Shown: positions 10,005-19,168, numbered from the stretch's first letter. The stretch: DNA of 64,000 nucleotides from Pseudomonas mohnii (GCF_900105115.1 NZ_FNRV01000001.1:4882501-4946500); one strand, 5' to 3'. The notes: generated by a model from the sequence alone, not told the origin. Program-made: numbers and translations.

Positions 10005-10313
10005 CTATGGCGTTACGCCCGTGCGCTCACGATCAGCCTCTCGATCCAGCACCTTCGCCACATCATCGATCACCGCTTTGCTCATCGCTGTCAGGTAATG
10101 CGCGGCCCAGGCGTGGCGGTCGGTGTCCTTGGCGTAGGCGGCGTCGACGGCGAGCTCCTTGACCAGGAAGAGCAGATTGGAGGCCTGGGCTAACGCGTCG
10201 GCGAGGGGCACGCCGCGGCTGACATGAAACAGCGCCTGGTTTGAGCAGTAAATGAAAGGGGTTAAGCCGATGGTTTTGAGTTCTGAGGGGGAGGGCGGGG
10301 TGGTGTTGCTCAT
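10005..10313 (-). CDS. DUF3077 family protein
   Basis: Small protein of 102 residues. The sequence FHVSRGVPLADALAQASNLL followed by FLVKELAVDAA matches the DUF3077 pattern common in Pseudomonas: a short helical domain with no known function. I place the start at 10313 because AAGGAG lies 7 bases upstream; the open frame continues to 10448 but with no ribosome site. A terminator follows at 9960-9987. No operon partners. Confidence 0.75.
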   Translation of the reverse strand: MSNTTPPSPSELKTIGLTPFIYCSNQALFHVSRGVPLADALAQASNLLFLVKELAVDAAYAKDTDRHAWAAHYLTAMSKAVIDDVAKVLDREADRERTGVTP

Positions 10314-10776
10314 GGTGTAACTCCTTAATCCAGTCGCTGCCACCTTCGTTTCCAAGCGAAGGGTGGCAGCTGTACGCAGGTTGGAAAACCGGGGATCAAG
10401 GAAACCGGCACGCCCGAAAGCGTCCCACGCACAGCTGCCATAACACATATTTCTCAGTCGTCAAAAACGTCTGGAATCGTGGTAGAGGTACTGTTGCGCT
10501 GTGATCCGACGGGTTTCCAAGCCCGATCGCTGAATGGGTCAGCGACGTCCGGAGCCTATCCCGTCAAACAAAAACGCAACAAGGCATCAAAGTGCCCAAA
10601 CGCAAGATTCGGAGTTTGCCTACAAGGTCCTACGGCGTCATCCGATATTGCGGTTTCGTAATTAAACGAAACCAAACAAAAGGCGCACTGGCACAAGAGG
10701 GTGCAGCGGCAAGGTGTCCGCTGTCCTGGGACTGAGGACACCTTGAGCATCCGGGGTGTGTCGCTGTCAAGGGCAA
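10314..10776. other. Intergenic region with a perfect 9-bp-arm hairpin
   Basis: No gene recognised in 463 bases. One feature stands out: AAGGTGTCC (10711-10719) and GGACACCTT (10736-10744) form a perfect inverted repeat with a 16-base loop. It has no T tract, so it does not look like a terminator; it may be an operator or a non-coding remnant. Confidence 0.5.
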
Positions 10777-10777
10777 C

Positions 10778-10810
10778 AAAAAGCCCCGGCTCTTACAAGT
10801 CGGGGCTTTT
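10778..10810 (-). terminator. Intrinsic terminator of the ene-reductase operon
   Basis: AAAAAGCCCCGGCT...AAGTCGGGGCTTTT, a GC-rich stem flanked by A and T runs, directly 3' of the ene-reductase gene ending at 10830. Confidence 0.85.
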
Positions 10811-10829
10811 GCGTTTCAGGCGCTCAGGC

Positions 10830-11879
10830 TTACAGCGTCGGGTAGTCGATGTAGCCGACCGGGCCCTTGGCGTAGAACAGTTCCGGACGCGCTTCGTTGA
10901 GCGGCGCGTCGGCCTTCAGGCGTGCTGGCAGGTCCGGGTTGGCAATGAACGGTACGCCGAAAGCGACGGCGTCAGCCTTGCCGGCGGCCAGCCAGGCGTT
11001 GGCGCTGTCCTTGGTGAAGCGTTCGTTGATGATGTACGGGCCGCCGAAGGCTTCCTTGATTTGTGGGCCGAGGCTGTCGGCGCCTTCTTTCTCGCGCGAG
11101 CAGATAAAGGCGATGCCGCGCTTGCCCAGTTCACGGGCCACGTAGGTGAAGGTCTCGGCCAGGTTGTCGTCGCCCATGTCATGGGAGTCGGCACGTGGCG
11201 ACAGGTGTACACCGACGCGGCCAGGACCCCAGACTTCGATCGCGGCGTCGGTCACTTCCAGCAACAGGCGTGCACGGTTTTCCAGGGAGCCGCCGTAGTG
11301 GTCGGTGCGCTGGTTGGTGCTGCTTTGCAGGAACTGGTCGAGCAGGTAGCCGTTGGCGCCGTGGATTTCCACGCCGTCGAAACCGGCGGCCTTGGCGTTC
11401 TCGGCACCGACGCGGTAGGCGTCGACGATGTCGGCGATTTCAGCGGTTTCCAGGGCGCGCGGGGTCGGGTAGTCGGACAATGGGCGAACCAGGCTGACGT
11501 GACCCTTTGGCTGGATGGCGCTTGGCGCGACCGGTTTTTCGCCGTTCAGGTACGACTCATGGGAGATCCGGCCAACGTGCCACAGTTGCAGGAAGATCTT
11601 GCCGCCGGCGCCATGGATCGCTTTGGTGACGTTGGTCCAGCCGCGTACCTGATCGTTGGACCAGATGCCCGGGGTGTCCGGGTAGCCGACGCCCATCGGC
11701 GTGACCGAAGTGGCCTCGCTGAGGATCAGGCCGGCAGAGGCGCGTTGTACGTAGTACTCGGCCATCAGCGCGTTCGGCACTCGGCCTTCGTCGGCGCGGC
11801 AGCGGGTCAACGGGGCCATGATGATGCGGTTGGACAGTTCCAGGTCGCCCAGTTTGATCGGATCGAAAATAGTCGTCAT
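10830..11879 (-). CDS. Old-yellow-enzyme ene-reductase (XenB/NemA type)
   Basis: FMN-dependent NAD(P)H oxidoreductase of 349 residues, the length of XenB from P. fluorescens. It reduces activated C=C bonds and nitro compounds such as N-ethylmaleimide and nitrate esters (family knowledge). Visible OYE features: the N-terminal NRIIMAPLTRCRAD strand, 'FLQLWHVGRISH', the substrate-binding pair in EIHGANGYLLDQFLQSSTNQ and the FMN-phosphate region 'GKADAVAFGVPFIANPDLP'. It is the last gene of an ArsR-MFS-OYE operon, lying 30 bases after the MFS gene. This resembles nemRA-type electrophile-response loci, though here the regulator is of ArsR type. Confidence 0.92.
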   Translation of the reverse strand: MTTIFDPIKLGDLELSNRIIMAPLTRCRADEGRVPNALMAEYYVQRASAGLILSEATSVTPMGVGYPDTPGIWSNDQVRGWTNVTKAIHGAGGKIFLQLWHVGRISHESYLNGEKPVAPSAIQPKGHVSLVRPLSDYPTPRALETAEIADIVDAYRVGAENAKAAGFDGVEIHGANGYLLDQFLQSSTNQRTDHYGGSLENRARLLLEVTDAAIEVWGPGRVGVHLSPRADSHDMGDDNLAETFTYVARELGKRGIAFICSREKEGADSLGPQIKEAFGGPYIINERFTKDSANAWLAAGKADAVAFGVPFIANPDLPARLKADAPLNEARPELFYAKGPVGYIDYPTL

Positions 11880-11909
11880 TCGTTAAAACCCTCGTGAGGT
11901 AATGGTCAA

Positions 11910-13076
11910 TCAGTTAGTCGCAGGAGCCAGTTCGGGATTGCCGCTCTGGCGGAAAGTGATCAGGGTGGCCAGCAGGGCGAGCACCGCCAGTGCCGCGGCG
12001 GCGAGTGGCACGCTGGTCAGGCCGAAGCCGTGGGCAATCACGCTGCCGCCGATCCAGGCGCCGAGTGCGTTGCCGACGTTGAATGCGCCGATGTTCAGGG
12101 TCGACACCAGGTTCGGCGCGGCCTTGCCGTAGGTCACCACGTTGACTTGCAGGGCCGGCACGGCGGCGAAACACGCGGTGGCCCAGAGGAACAGGGTGAT
12201 TTCGGTGGGGATCAGCGCGACGCTGGTCCAGGTCAGTACGGTGGAGACCACGGCCATGGCGATGAAGACGCCGATCAGCGTCGCGGCCAGGCCTTTGTCC
12301 GCCAGCTTGCCGCCGATGATGTTGCCGACGGTCAGGCCCAGGCCGATCAGCATCAGGCTCCAGGTCACGCCTCGGGGCGAGACGCCGGTGACTTCGCCCA
12401 GCAGCGGCGCGACGTAGGTAAAGAGGGTGAACACCGAGGCGGCGAACAGCACGGTCATGCTCAGGGACAACCAGATGCCGGCGCCTTTGAGAGCGCGTAG
12501 TTCGGCACGCATGTCGAGTGTTTCTTCATCGCGCTTGGCCGGCAGAAAACGAATCAGGCCGATCAGCGCGATCACACCGATGACCGTCACCGCCCAGAAG
12601 GTCGAGCGCCAGCCGGCTTCCTGACCGAGCGCGGTGCCCAGCGGCACGCCGAGGACGTTGGCCAGGGTCAGGCCGGTGAACATCAGGGCCACGGCCGATG
12701 CACGTTTGTTCGCTGGCACCAGGCCCGCCGCCACCACCGAGCCAATCCCGAAGAAGGCACCATGACACAGCGCTGTCACCACACGGGCGAGCATCAGCAC
12801 GTTGTAGTCACTGGCCACCGCGCACAGCAGGTTGCCGATAATGAATATGCCCATCAACGCCACCAGCGCAGCCTTGCGCGGCAGTTTGGCGGTGGCCAGC
12901 GCCATGAACGGCGCACCGATGGCCACGCCCAGGGCGTACCCGGTCACCAGCCAGCCGGCACCGGGGATCGACACACCGAGGTCGGCCGCCACGTTGGGCA
13001 GCAAGCCCATGATGACGAACTCCGTGGTGCCGATGGCGAAGGCGCTCAAGGCCAGGATGAGTAGCGAGAGAGGCAT
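11910..13076 (-). CDS. MFS efflux permease, AraJ/YdhP type
   Basis: A 388-residue, 12-helix major facilitator. The start MPLSLLILALSAFAIGTTEF and 'VIMGLLPNVAADLGVSI' are hallmarks of the AraJ/YdhP/NepI drug:H+ antiporter group; 'RVVTALCHGAFFGIGS' is motif C-like. No other domains. It lies between an ArsR regulator (31 bases upstream) and an ene-reductase (30 bases downstream) on the same strand, so it probably exports the electrophile or its product. Substrate unknown. Confidence 0.88.
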   Translation of the reverse strand: MPLSLLILALSAFAIGTTEFVIMGLLPNVAADLGVSIPGAGWLVTGYALGVAIGAPFMALATAKLPRKAALVALMGIFIIGNLLCAVASDYNVLMLARVVTALCHGAFFGIGSVVAAGLVPANKRASAVALMFTGLTLANVLGVPLGTALGQEAGWRSTFWAVTVIGVIALIGLIRFLPAKRDEETLDMRAELRALKGAGIWLSLSMTVLFAASVFTLFTYVAPLLGEVTGVSPRGVTWSLMLIGLGLTVGNIIGGKLADKGLAATLIGVFIAMAVVSTVLTWTSVALIPTEITLFLWATACFAAVPALQVNVVTYGKAAPNLVSTLNIGAFNVGNALGAWIGGSVIAHGFGLTSVPLAAAALAVLALLATLITFRQSGNPELAPATN

Positions 13077-13107
13077 GGGTGAATTCCCTTTTGGCTGACT
13101 TTAAGGG

Positions 13108-13410
13108 TCAGAGCTCTTTGCTGAAGGTCTTGAGGAATTCCTGAATGGTTTCCTCGTTGCGTTTGAAGAAATGCCACTGGCCGACTTTGCGGCTGCTGAT
13201 CAGGCCGGCGCGTTGCAGGGTCGCCAGGTGCGCGGACACCGTGGACTGCGACAAGCCGCAACGTTGATCGATCTGCCCGGCGCAAACGCCGTGCTCGTTG
13301 CTGTGGGTCTGGTCTGGAAATTCGACGTCCGGGTCTTTGAGCCAGTGCAGGATTTCTCGCCGTACCGGGTGCGCCAGGGCTTTTATTATTTCGTCGAGAT
13401 TGAGGGTCAT
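13108..13410 (-). CDS. ArsR-family winged-helix repressor
   Basis: A 100-residue ArsR/SmtB-type regulator. The winged helix spans about residues 8-90 with RREILHWLKDPD, the recognition helix LSQSTVSAHLATLQRAGLI and the wing 'GQWHFFKRNEE'. Three cysteines or potential ligands (Cys43, Cys51 region 'HGVCAGQIDQRCGLSQ') may sense thiol-reactive compounds; this is inference from the downstream ene-reductase. First gene of the operon with the MFS and OYE genes. The upstream inverted repeat 13439-13482 is the likely operator. Confidence 0.88.
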   Translation of the reverse strand: MTLNLDEIIKALAHPVRREILHWLKDPDVEFPDQTHSNEHGVCAGQIDQRCGLSQSTVSAHLATLQRAGLISSRKVGQWHFFKRNEETIQEFLKTFSKEL

Positions 13411-13438
13411 GGGTGTGGGCTCGTGATGATTAAAACGC

Positions 13439-13482
13439 TATATCGCGATGGGGCGAACTTTAAATCGGTATTTCGCGATATA
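13439..13482. promoter_or_regulatory. Candidate ArsR operator (perfect 10-bp inverted repeat)
   Basis: TATATCGCGA (13439-13448) and TCGCGATATA (13473-13482) are perfect inverse copies 24 bases apart. They lie directly upstream of the ArsR gene and between it and acpH. A third related half-site, GGTATATCGAG, lies near 13518-13528. This spacing of AT-rich palindromes fits ArsR-type autoregulation. Confidence 0.6.
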
Positions 13483-13579
13483 CAAATATGATTTGGATCT
13501 GACCCGCTCACATTTCGGTATATCGAGTTATAACGATACGTTGGTGTGTCGATACAAGGGGCAGTGCTAAGCTGCGACC

Positions 13580-14158
13580 ATGAACTATCTCGCACATCTT
13601 CACCTCGGTGGCCAGCGTCCCGGTCAACTGCTCGGCAGTCTGTATGGCGATTTCGTCAAGGGACGGCTGCAAGGGCAGTTCGATCCGGAGATCGAAACGG
13701 CCATCCAGCTGCATCGCAGCATCGACGTATTCACCGATCGCCACCCGTTGGTGGATGCTTCGTTGTCGCGGTTTTCCCTGACGCGCAGGCGCTATGCCGG
13801 GATCGTCCTCGACGTGTTCTTCGACCACTGCCTGGCGCGGGACTGGGTGCTGTACGCGGATCGGCCGCTGGAGCATTTCACCTCGGACGTATACCGGGTG
13901 TTGTCCAGTGAACGGCAGTTGCCCGAACGGCTGGCGAAAATCGCACCGCACATGGTGGCCAATGACTGGTTGGGGTCTTACCGGGAGTTTGAGGTGCTGG
14001 AGCAGGTGCTGAGGGGGATTTCCCGGCGCTTGACCCGGCCTGAGGAACTGGCCGCCGCGATGCAGGAGTTGCGGATGTTGTACGAGCCGTTGAGCGAGGA
14101 CTTCCGGTTGTTCTATCCGCAGCTTCAGGCGTTTGCGCAGAAGCATCCGACAACATAG
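13580..14158 (+). CDS. acpH: Acyl carrier protein phosphodiesterase, AcpH (DUF479)
   Basis: A 192-residue HD-like phosphodiesterase that removes the 4'-phosphopantetheine arm from ACP. It opens with MNYLAHLHLGG, the DUF479 signature, followed by GDFVKGRLQGQ, 'QLHRSIDVFTDRHP' and 'FFDHCLARDW', which supply the conserved His/Asp metal ligands. Length matches the E. coli enzyme (193). Monocistronic, divergent from the ArsR operon, followed by a REPIN. Its start codon is the only one before the MNYLAHL motif. Confidence 0.93.
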   Translation: MNYLAHLHLGGQRPGQLLGSLYGDFVKGRLQGQFDPEIETAIQLHRSIDVFTDRHPLVDASLSRFSLTRRRYAGIVLDVFFDHCLARDWVLYADRPLEHFTSDVYRVLSSERQLPERLAKIAPHMVANDWLGSYREFEVLEQVLRGISRRLTRPEELAAAMQELRMLYEPLSEDFRLFYPQLQAFAQKHPTT

Positions 14159-14162
14159 ATCA

Positions 14163-14254
14163 CTGTGGGAGCTGGCTTGCCAGCGATAAGTCCGGATCAT
14201 CCAACATCCCCATTGGCTGACCCGCCGCTATCGCTGGCAAGCCAGCTCCCACAG
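14163..14254. repeat. REPIN (perfect 26-bp inverted REP pair)
   Basis: CTGTGGGAGCTGGCTTGCCA... at 14163-14188 and its exact reverse complement at 14229-14254, separated by 40 bases. It sits between convergent acpH and olsA, where it can also act as a transcription barrier. Confidence 0.85.
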
Positions 14255-14266
14255 GGGGGGATGTGT

Positions 14267-15061
14267 TCAGGCCGCGATGGCGGGGCGCATCGGGGCCGGT
14301 TGTGTTTCCGGAATCGCCCCGAACAATGCCTTCTGCACCGCCTGCTGTGCCTCGAACGCCAGCGCCGCGCGTTCGCGACCGTCGCAAGCGATCGGCTTGA
14401 GCAGATGGATTTCCACTTGCCCCCGGTCGTTGGCAAACAAACGCATCAGGTGCGACAGCAAATCATCTTCGCCAATGAACGGTGCCAGCAGGCAAGGCTC
14501 ACCGTCACGCACATAACGAATCGCCACCGGTTGCAGCTTCACTTCGGAATCAATCGCCGCCGACAACAAGCGACCGTGAAAGGTGCGCAGCGAACGGCCA
14601 TCGGTGGTGGTGCCTTCCGGGAACATCAGCAGCGGGTGTGCCTGCTCCAGGTGGCGAGTCATCTGTTTGCGGATCAACTGGCTGTCGCCCGAACCGCGAC
14701 GGATGAACAGACTGCCGGCCTTGGCCGCCAGCCAGCCCGCCACCGGCCAGGTCCGCACTTCGGCCTTGGACAGGAACGACAACGGCGTGAGCATCCCCAG
14801 CAACGGGATGTCGGTCCAGGACACATGGTTGCTGACCCAGAGCATCGACGTCTTCGGCAGTTCCCCTTGCACCGTCACGTCGAAGGGCAGGGCGTTGCTC
14901 AGGCGCGCCATGAAAAAACGCGACCAGCGCTGACGGCGCTCCATCGAGTGCGCCATGCCCAGGCGCTCGAACACCCCGAACACGGTGGCCATGCTCAGGC
15001 CGAGCCCGACCACCAGCAGCACCCGCGCGATTCGCGCGTACACGCGCAACCGACGCATCAC
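14267..15061 (-). CDS. olsA: Lyso-ornithine-lipid O-acyltransferase, OlsA
   Basis: Acyltransferase of the PlsC fold (264 residues) that adds the second acyl chain to lyso-ornithine lipid at the inner membrane. The catalytic HX4D motif is in [15 protein letters not shown] (near residue 80) and the glycerol/acyl-site motif is FPEGTTTDG (near residue 148). A hydrophobic N-terminal helix '[20 protein letters not shown]' anchors it. The start overlaps the stop of olsB by 4 bases (ATGA), the standard olsBA arrangement in Pseudomonas. Taken alone it could be called 1-acylglycerol-3-phosphate acyltransferase; the olsB context decides. Confidence 0.9.
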   Translation of the reverse strand: MMRRLRVYARIARVLLVVGLGLSMATVFGVFERLGMAHSMERRQRWSRFFMARLSNALPFDVTVQGELPKTSMLWVSNHVSWTDIPLLGMLTPLSFLSKAEVRTWPVAGWLAAKAGSLFIRRGSGDSQLIRKQMTRHLEQAHPLLMFPEGTTTDGRSLRTFHGRLLSAAIDSEVKLQPVAIRYVRDGEPCLLAPFIGEDDLLSHLMRLFANDRGQVEIHLLKPIACDGRERAALAFEAQQAVQKALFGAIPETQPAPMRPAIAA

Positions 15062-15813
15062 ACAGCCGCCTTGAAGTGTTTGGCGTAACGCGGGCAGAGC
15101 TCATCGCGCTTGAGCAGGATGAACACATCGGCAACCTGGAAGTCTTCGTCCCAGCATGGCTCGCCGCAGATTTTTGCGCCCAGGCGCATGTAGGCCTTGA
15201 GCAGCGGCGGCATTTCGGCGATCACGTTCGATGGAATATCGAGGGTCGGCAGTGGCTTCTTCGGTTCGGCCCGCAGGTGCTCGGTGCACAGGTAGCGTTC
15301 GCGCAGGCGCTGCATGATCGCGTGGGCCTGAATCCCGCCGTCCTGCATCGGAATGCTCGCGCATCCCATCAAGTAGCTGTAGCCACCCTGGTTCAGCACT
15401 TCGGCCAGTTCGCTCCAGAGCACGGCGATGGTGCCGCCGTTGCGGTAGGCCGGATCGACGCAGGTGCGGCCGATTTCCAGGATCGGGCCTTGCAGATGGA
15501 TCAGGCCGTGCAGGCTGAATTCTTCTTCGCTGTAAAACCTGCCCAGGCTGCTGGCGGCGGTGTGATCGAGCAAACGAGTGGTGGCCACCAGGCGCCCGGT
15601 GTTGAGGTCACGTACGCCGATGTGGGCGCAGTGAACATCGTAGTCATCCATGTCCAGACCCAGTTCCGCGCCCTTGAGGGTGGCGTTGAATTCGCCGCTG
15701 AACACGTTGAAGCGCAGGGCCTGGGCTTCCTGCAGAGCCTCGATGCCGACCAGGCGTTCGGCTTGCAGGCGGCGTTCGTTGCCGGTGTCGCTGATGCGGG
15801 CGATCTGAGTCAT
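15058..15813 (-). CDS. olsB: L-ornithine N-alpha-acyltransferase, OlsB
   Basis: GNAT-fold enzyme of 251 residues that transfers a 3-hydroxyacyl chain from ACP to ornithine, the first step of phosphate-free ornithine-lipid synthesis. Hemolysin-like/OlsB signatures: '[12 protein letters not shown]'-like start (residues 29-45), '[11 protein letters not shown]', '[20 protein letters not shown]' and '[14 protein letters not shown]'. Operon with olsA (4-base overlap). In pseudomonads this operon is commonly induced by phosphate limitation; I did not identify a clear Pho box upstream. Confidence 0.9.
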   Translation of the reverse strand: MTQIARISDTGNERRLQAERLVGIEALQEAQALRFNVFSGEFNATLKGAELGLDMDDYDVHCAHIGVRDLNTGRLVATTRLLDHTAASSLGRFYSEEEFSLHGLIHLQGPILEIGRTCVDPAYRNGGTIAVLWSELAEVLNQGGYSYLMGCASIPMQDGGIQAHAIMQRLRERYLCTEHLRAEPKKPLPTLDIPSNVIAEMPPLLKAYMRLGAKICGEPCWDEDFQVADVFILLKRDELCPRYAKHFKAAV

Positions 15814-15967
15814 GGCGAATCTCCGTGCGGGCTGTTCACTCGTCTTTGGGTGCAGCCGGTCGACTTTCTTTATGCAGCCGTGTTGTGCAAAGTCAGGCTA
15901 TGTAGCGCCGGTGTCATCGCCGTTAAGCTTTGGTGATGCTTATATGACAGCCCACAAGGAGCCTCTT

Positions 15968-16846
15968 ATGCCCTGGCAAACCCTGTTGATTCGCCGCGAT
16001 CGCTTGCCCGCCAACCCGGACCTGGGTGAGGGCTTCGCGACCTTGTTGCACCTCTTGGGCACGGTCACGCCCTTTGATTTGGCGGTGGCGGGGGGGCGGA
16101 TGATGGCGACCCCGGGGCTGGCATTTCTGGTGGGGTATCAAGCCGCCTTGCGCATGTTGTGGCCGAGCGCGCCATTGAGCCTCGGCGCGTTATGCGCCAC
16201 TGAGCAGCGCAGCCTGCGAGTGGCGGACATGCAAACCCGTCTGCACGATTTGCGCTTGAGCGGGCGCAAGGACTTTGTCACCGCTGGCGATGCCGCCGAC
16301 TGGCTGTTGATCGCTGCGCGCAGTGAGGCCCCCGGCGACGATCCGTGTCTGAGCCTGGCGGTGGTTTATCCCGGTGAACCGGGCGTACGAGTGGAAAAAC
16401 TGGCGGCGATCCCGTTGATGCCGGACGTCAGCCATGGCCGGGTGTTTCTGGACAACGCTTTGTGCGAGTTGCTGGCCGGGGACGGTTGGGACGCCTACGT
16501 CAAACCGTTCCGAACCCTGGAAGACATCTATGTGTTGAGCGCCATGACGGCGTGGCTGTACGGCGTCGGCCAGGACAGTGATTGGCCGCAAGCCTTGCAA
16601 CTGCGCTTGCTGGCGCTGCTGGCCGGGTGCGCGGAAGTCAGCCGCCAGGCACCGAACAATCCGTGCGGGCATGTGTTGCTCGGCGGCTTGTTTGCGCAGT
16701 TCGAGGGGCTCAAGGCTGAAATCAATCAAGCGCTGGCCGAAGGCCCGCCACAGTGGGCGGCGATGTGGCAGCGTGATCAGGCAGTGATGGATCTGGCGGC
16801 GGGGGCACGTGGCAAGCGTCTTGCCAAAGCATTGGCGGCGATCTGA
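15968..16846 (+). CDS. Acyl-CoA dehydrogenase-like protein of unknown function
   Basis: A 292-residue protein. I choose ATG 15968 (MPWQTLLIRRDRLPANPDLG) because AAGGAG lies 6 bases upstream; the frame is open further up but has no such site. The layout (N-terminal helical domain, central beta segment 'ADWLLIAARSEAPGDDPCLS', C-terminal helical bundle) is like a shortened acyl-CoA dehydrogenase, and Pseudomonas homologues are often annotated so. I see no catalytic Glu motif or flavin signature that proves activity. Divergent from olsBA, followed by a REPIN. Confidence 0.6.
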   Translation: MPWQTLLIRRDRLPANPDLGEGFATLLHLLGTVTPFDLAVAGGRMMATPGLAFLVGYQAALRMLWPSAPLSLGALCATEQRSLRVADMQTRLHDLRLSGRKDFVTAGDAADWLLIAARSEAPGDDPCLSLAVVYPGEPGVRVEKLAAIPLMPDVSHGRVFLDNALCELLAGDGWDAYVKPFRTLEDIYVLSAMTAWLYGVGQDSDWPQALQLRLLALLAGCAEVSRQAPNNPCGHVLLGGLFAQFEGLKAEINQALAEGPPQWAAMWQRDQAVMDLAAGARGKRLAKALAAI

Positions 16847-16852
16847 CTGGCC

Positions 16853-16945
16853 CCATCGCGAGCAAGCTCGCTCCCACAGGTTTTGTGCCATGAACAATAT
16901 TTCATTCACCCAAAAAACGTGTGGGAGCGAGCTCGCTCGCGATGG
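16853..16945. repeat. REPIN (inverted REP pair)
   Basis: CCATCGCGAGCAAGCTCGCT... (16853-16880) and GTGGGAGCGAGCTCGCTCGC... (16921-16945) are near-perfect inverse copies separated by 40 bases. Confidence 0.82.
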
Positions 16946-17026
16946 CCATCTTTCCGGCAATGCAATTTTCAAAACTGTCATCAACCTCGACTAGGCTCAG
17001 AAGGTTAATCCCCACGAGCACCCGCC

Positions 17027-18121
17027 ATGCCCAAAGGCCTGTCGCTGTTTTTTGTGCTGCTGTTCAGTCTCGCGGTCCACGCGGAAAACTGGCCAGGCGA
17101 ACAGTGGTCACCCGGCCCGAGCGTCGCCGGGCCGGCGCTTCGGACGTTTGAGAATTACGCCTTCCCACCGCGCAACGACACCACTCGCCAGGGTGTCCGC
17201 ACCGATGCCTTGCTGGTGATTCGCGATGGCCAGTTGGTCTTCGAGCGTTACGCTGGCCCGACCACCGCCGCAACGCCGCACCTGACCTGGTCCATCAGCA
17301 AGAGCCTGATGGCCACGGTGCTGGGCGTGGCCTACGGCGAAGGCCGGTTCAATCTGCAGGACCCGGTGGCGAAGTTCTACCCGCCACTGAAAAAACACCC
17401 TGACATGACCATGGCCGACCTGCTGCACTGGGCCTCGGGCCTGGACTGGCAGGAAGACTACGAATACGCGCCATTGAAATCCTCAGTGGTAGCGATGCTC
17501 TACACCCGTGGGCACCGCGACATGGCGGCGTTTACCGTCGATCAGGACGCGTACGCCGCACCGGGGCAGGTGTTTCGTTACTCCAGCGGTGACAGCAGTC
17601 TGTTGTCCGCTGCGCTGAAGGGCATCGTCGGTCCGGCCCGCTATGCAGACTATCCGTGGACCGCGCTGTTTGAACCCCTGGGCATTCGCCATGCCGTCTG
17701 GGAAACCGACGCCACAGGTGTCTTCGTCGCCTCGTCTTACGCCTACCTCACCGCGCGGGATCTGGCGCGGGTCGGTCTGTTGATGGCCCGCGACGGGCGC
17801 TGGGGCGAGCGCCAGTTGCTGCCCAAGGATTGGGTGGCCTTCAACCGCGAACCCTTCGCCCGCTATCACGCCAGGCAGGACGACGCCGTGCCCGGCGGCC
17901 ACTGGTGGCTCAACCGCGACGTGGAGGGCGCGCCCCGGCCCTGGCCCGACGCACCCGCGGACACCTTCGCCGCGCTAGGACACTGGGGGCAGGCGATGTA
18001 CGTGATCCCCAGCGAAAACCTGGTGATCGTGCGCTACGGCGATGACCGCGACGACAGTTACCAACACAACCAATTACTCAAACTCGCGCTCAAGGCCTTT
18101 GGCGGCAAGGTGCAGCCATGA
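17027..18121 (+). CDS. Exported serine hydrolase, class C beta-lactamase fold
   Basis: A 364-residue hydrolase with a Sec signal peptide (FFVLLFSLAVHA, cleavage about residue 19). The nucleophile motif SxxK is S89-I-S-K92 in HLTWSISKSL. The second motif is the tyrosine in 'FRYSSGDSSLL' (Y-S-S instead of Y-A/S-N), and a late 'GHWGQAMYV' corresponds to the HxG/KTG strand. It most resembles 6-aminohexanoate-dimer-hydrolase/EstB-like carboxylesterases rather than true AmpC. Its stop overlaps the start of the next gene (ATGA), so the two are coupled. Substrate unknown. Confidence 0.85.
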   Translation: MPKGLSLFFVLLFSLAVHAENWPGEQWSPGPSVAGPALRTFENYAFPPRNDTTRQGVRTDALLVIRDGQLVFERYAGPTTAATPHLTWSISKSLMATVLGVAYGEGRFNLQDPVAKFYPPLKKHPDMTMADLLHWASGLDWQEDYEYAPLKSSVVAMLYTRGHRDMAAFTVDQDAYAAPGQVFRYSSGDSSLLSAALKGIVGPARYADYPWTALFEPLGIRHAVWETDATGVFVASSYAYLTARDLARVGLLMARDGRWGERQLLPKDWVAFNREPFARYHARQDDAVPGGHWWLNRDVEGAPRPWPDAPADTFAALGHWGQAMYVIPSENLVIVRYGDDRDDSYQHNQLLKLALKAFGGKVQP

Positions 18122-18444
18122 ACCGACGCAGCTTCGTTCGTCGCCGGCCGTTCAGCACCTTGCTGTTGATTGTGCTGATCGTATTGTCCGGCTGGATCTG
18201 GCGGGAGCGGGTGGCGCTGTCGGCGTTCCCGGACATCATCAGCGCCTACACCGCCAAGGAATATTGCTCGTGCCGCTACGTGATGAACAACGGCGCCGAG
18301 TACTGCCGTGGCTACGTGAAACAGTGGCTGCCCATCAGCGGCTTTACCGATGACGCCGCCAGCAAGCGCGTTACCGTCAGCGGTTTGGGACGCAGCAACA
18401 GTTCCGTGTGGATCGGTGAGCGTCAGGGCTGTCGCCTTGACTGA
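18118..18444 (+). CDS. Small membrane-anchored periplasmic Cys-rich protein (unknown)
   Basis: A 108-residue protein overlapping the serine hydrolase gene by 4 bases. It has a positively charged start MNRRSFVRRRPF, a single hydrophobic segment (STLLLIVLIVLSGWIW, about residues 13-28), then a short periplasmic domain with the cysteines of YCSCRY, YCRGY and GCRLD, probably disulfide bonded. Homologues in Pseudomonas are sometimes labelled 'amidase', which I cannot support from the sequence. Translational coupling suggests it works with the hydrolase, perhaps as a chaperone or subunit (inference). Confidence 0.7.
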   Translation: MNRRSFVRRRPFSTLLLIVLIVLSGWIWRERVALSAFPDIISAYTAKEYCSCRYVMNNGAEYCRGYVKQWLPISGFTDDAASKRVTVSGLGRSNSSVWIGERQGCRLD

Positions 18445-18577
18445 ATCGACGCTTTTTTTGGGCGAGGGGGCTTGCCACAGACGCGTGCCTTTAATTCAGG
18501 CTCTTTGGCATTAATGTTTGCAACCTGTGTCAGGGCAGTTAAGGTTCAGCACAGGTTTATCTGCCCCACGAGTCACT

Positions 18578-19168
18578 ATGTTCAAGCGTTCCATCATCAA
18601 AAGCTTCTCCATCCTGCTGTTGGCCGGCGCTTCGTTGTCGGCCCAGGCCAACTGGTACCTGGACGGCGAGTCTTCGCGGCTGTCGTTCGTCAGCACCAAA
18701 AACGCCAATGTTTCCGAAGTGCAGCGCTTTCTGGTGTTGCACGGCAAGGTCGATCCCAAAGGGGTGGCCGAGGTGGAGGTCGAGCTTGAATCGATCAACA
18801 GCGGCATTCCGTTGCGCGACGAGCGCATGCGCAAAGAGCTGTTCGAGATCGACAAGTTTCCCGAAGCGCTGATCACCACGCAGATCGATCTGCGCCCGAT
18901 CAACGATCTCGCCCCCGGTGCGCAGCTGGAACTGCGCTTGCCGCTCACCGTCAACCTGCATGGCCAGCAACACACCTACAACACCGAGTTGCTGGCGACC
19001 CGTCTCGATGACCGGCGCTTTCAGGTGGTGACGCTGGAGCCGGTGGTGATCAATGCCGAAGACTTCGACCTGGCCCCCGGCCTGGAAGCGTTGCGCAAGC
19101 TCGCCGGGCTGTCGGCGATCAGCCTGTCGGTGCCGGTGGGTGCCGTCCTGATCTTCACGGCGCGCTGA
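18578..19168 (+). CDS. YceI-family periplasmic protein
   Basis: A 196-residue lipocalin-like YceI protein. The signal peptide is MFKRSIIKSFSILLLAGASL with cleavage after SAQA (about residue 22). The mature start NWYLDGESSRLSFVSTKNAN is the usual YceI opening, and the beta-barrel continues to about residue 180. The family binds isoprenoid or polyprenyl lipids and is linked to stress and membrane homeostasis. It ends one base before the cardiolipin synthase gene, so the two probably share a transcript. The frame is open to 18518, but the signal peptide fixes the start at 18578. Confidence 0.87.
   Translation: MFKRSIIKSFSILLLAGASLSAQANWYLDGESSRLSFVSTKNANVSEVQRFLVLHGKVDPKGVAEVEVELESINSGIPLRDERMRKELFEIDKFPEALITTQIDLRPINDLAPGAQLELRLPLTVNLHGQQHTYNTELLATRLDDRRFQVVTLEPVVINAEDFDLAPGLEALRKLAGLSAISLSVPVGAVLIFTAR

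Noticed and set aside
10701..11897. 398-codon plus-strand frame across the terminator and ene-reductase gene
   Set aside because: It crosses an intrinsic terminator and is antisense to the XenB-like gene, with Val/Gly/Arg-rich shadow composition.
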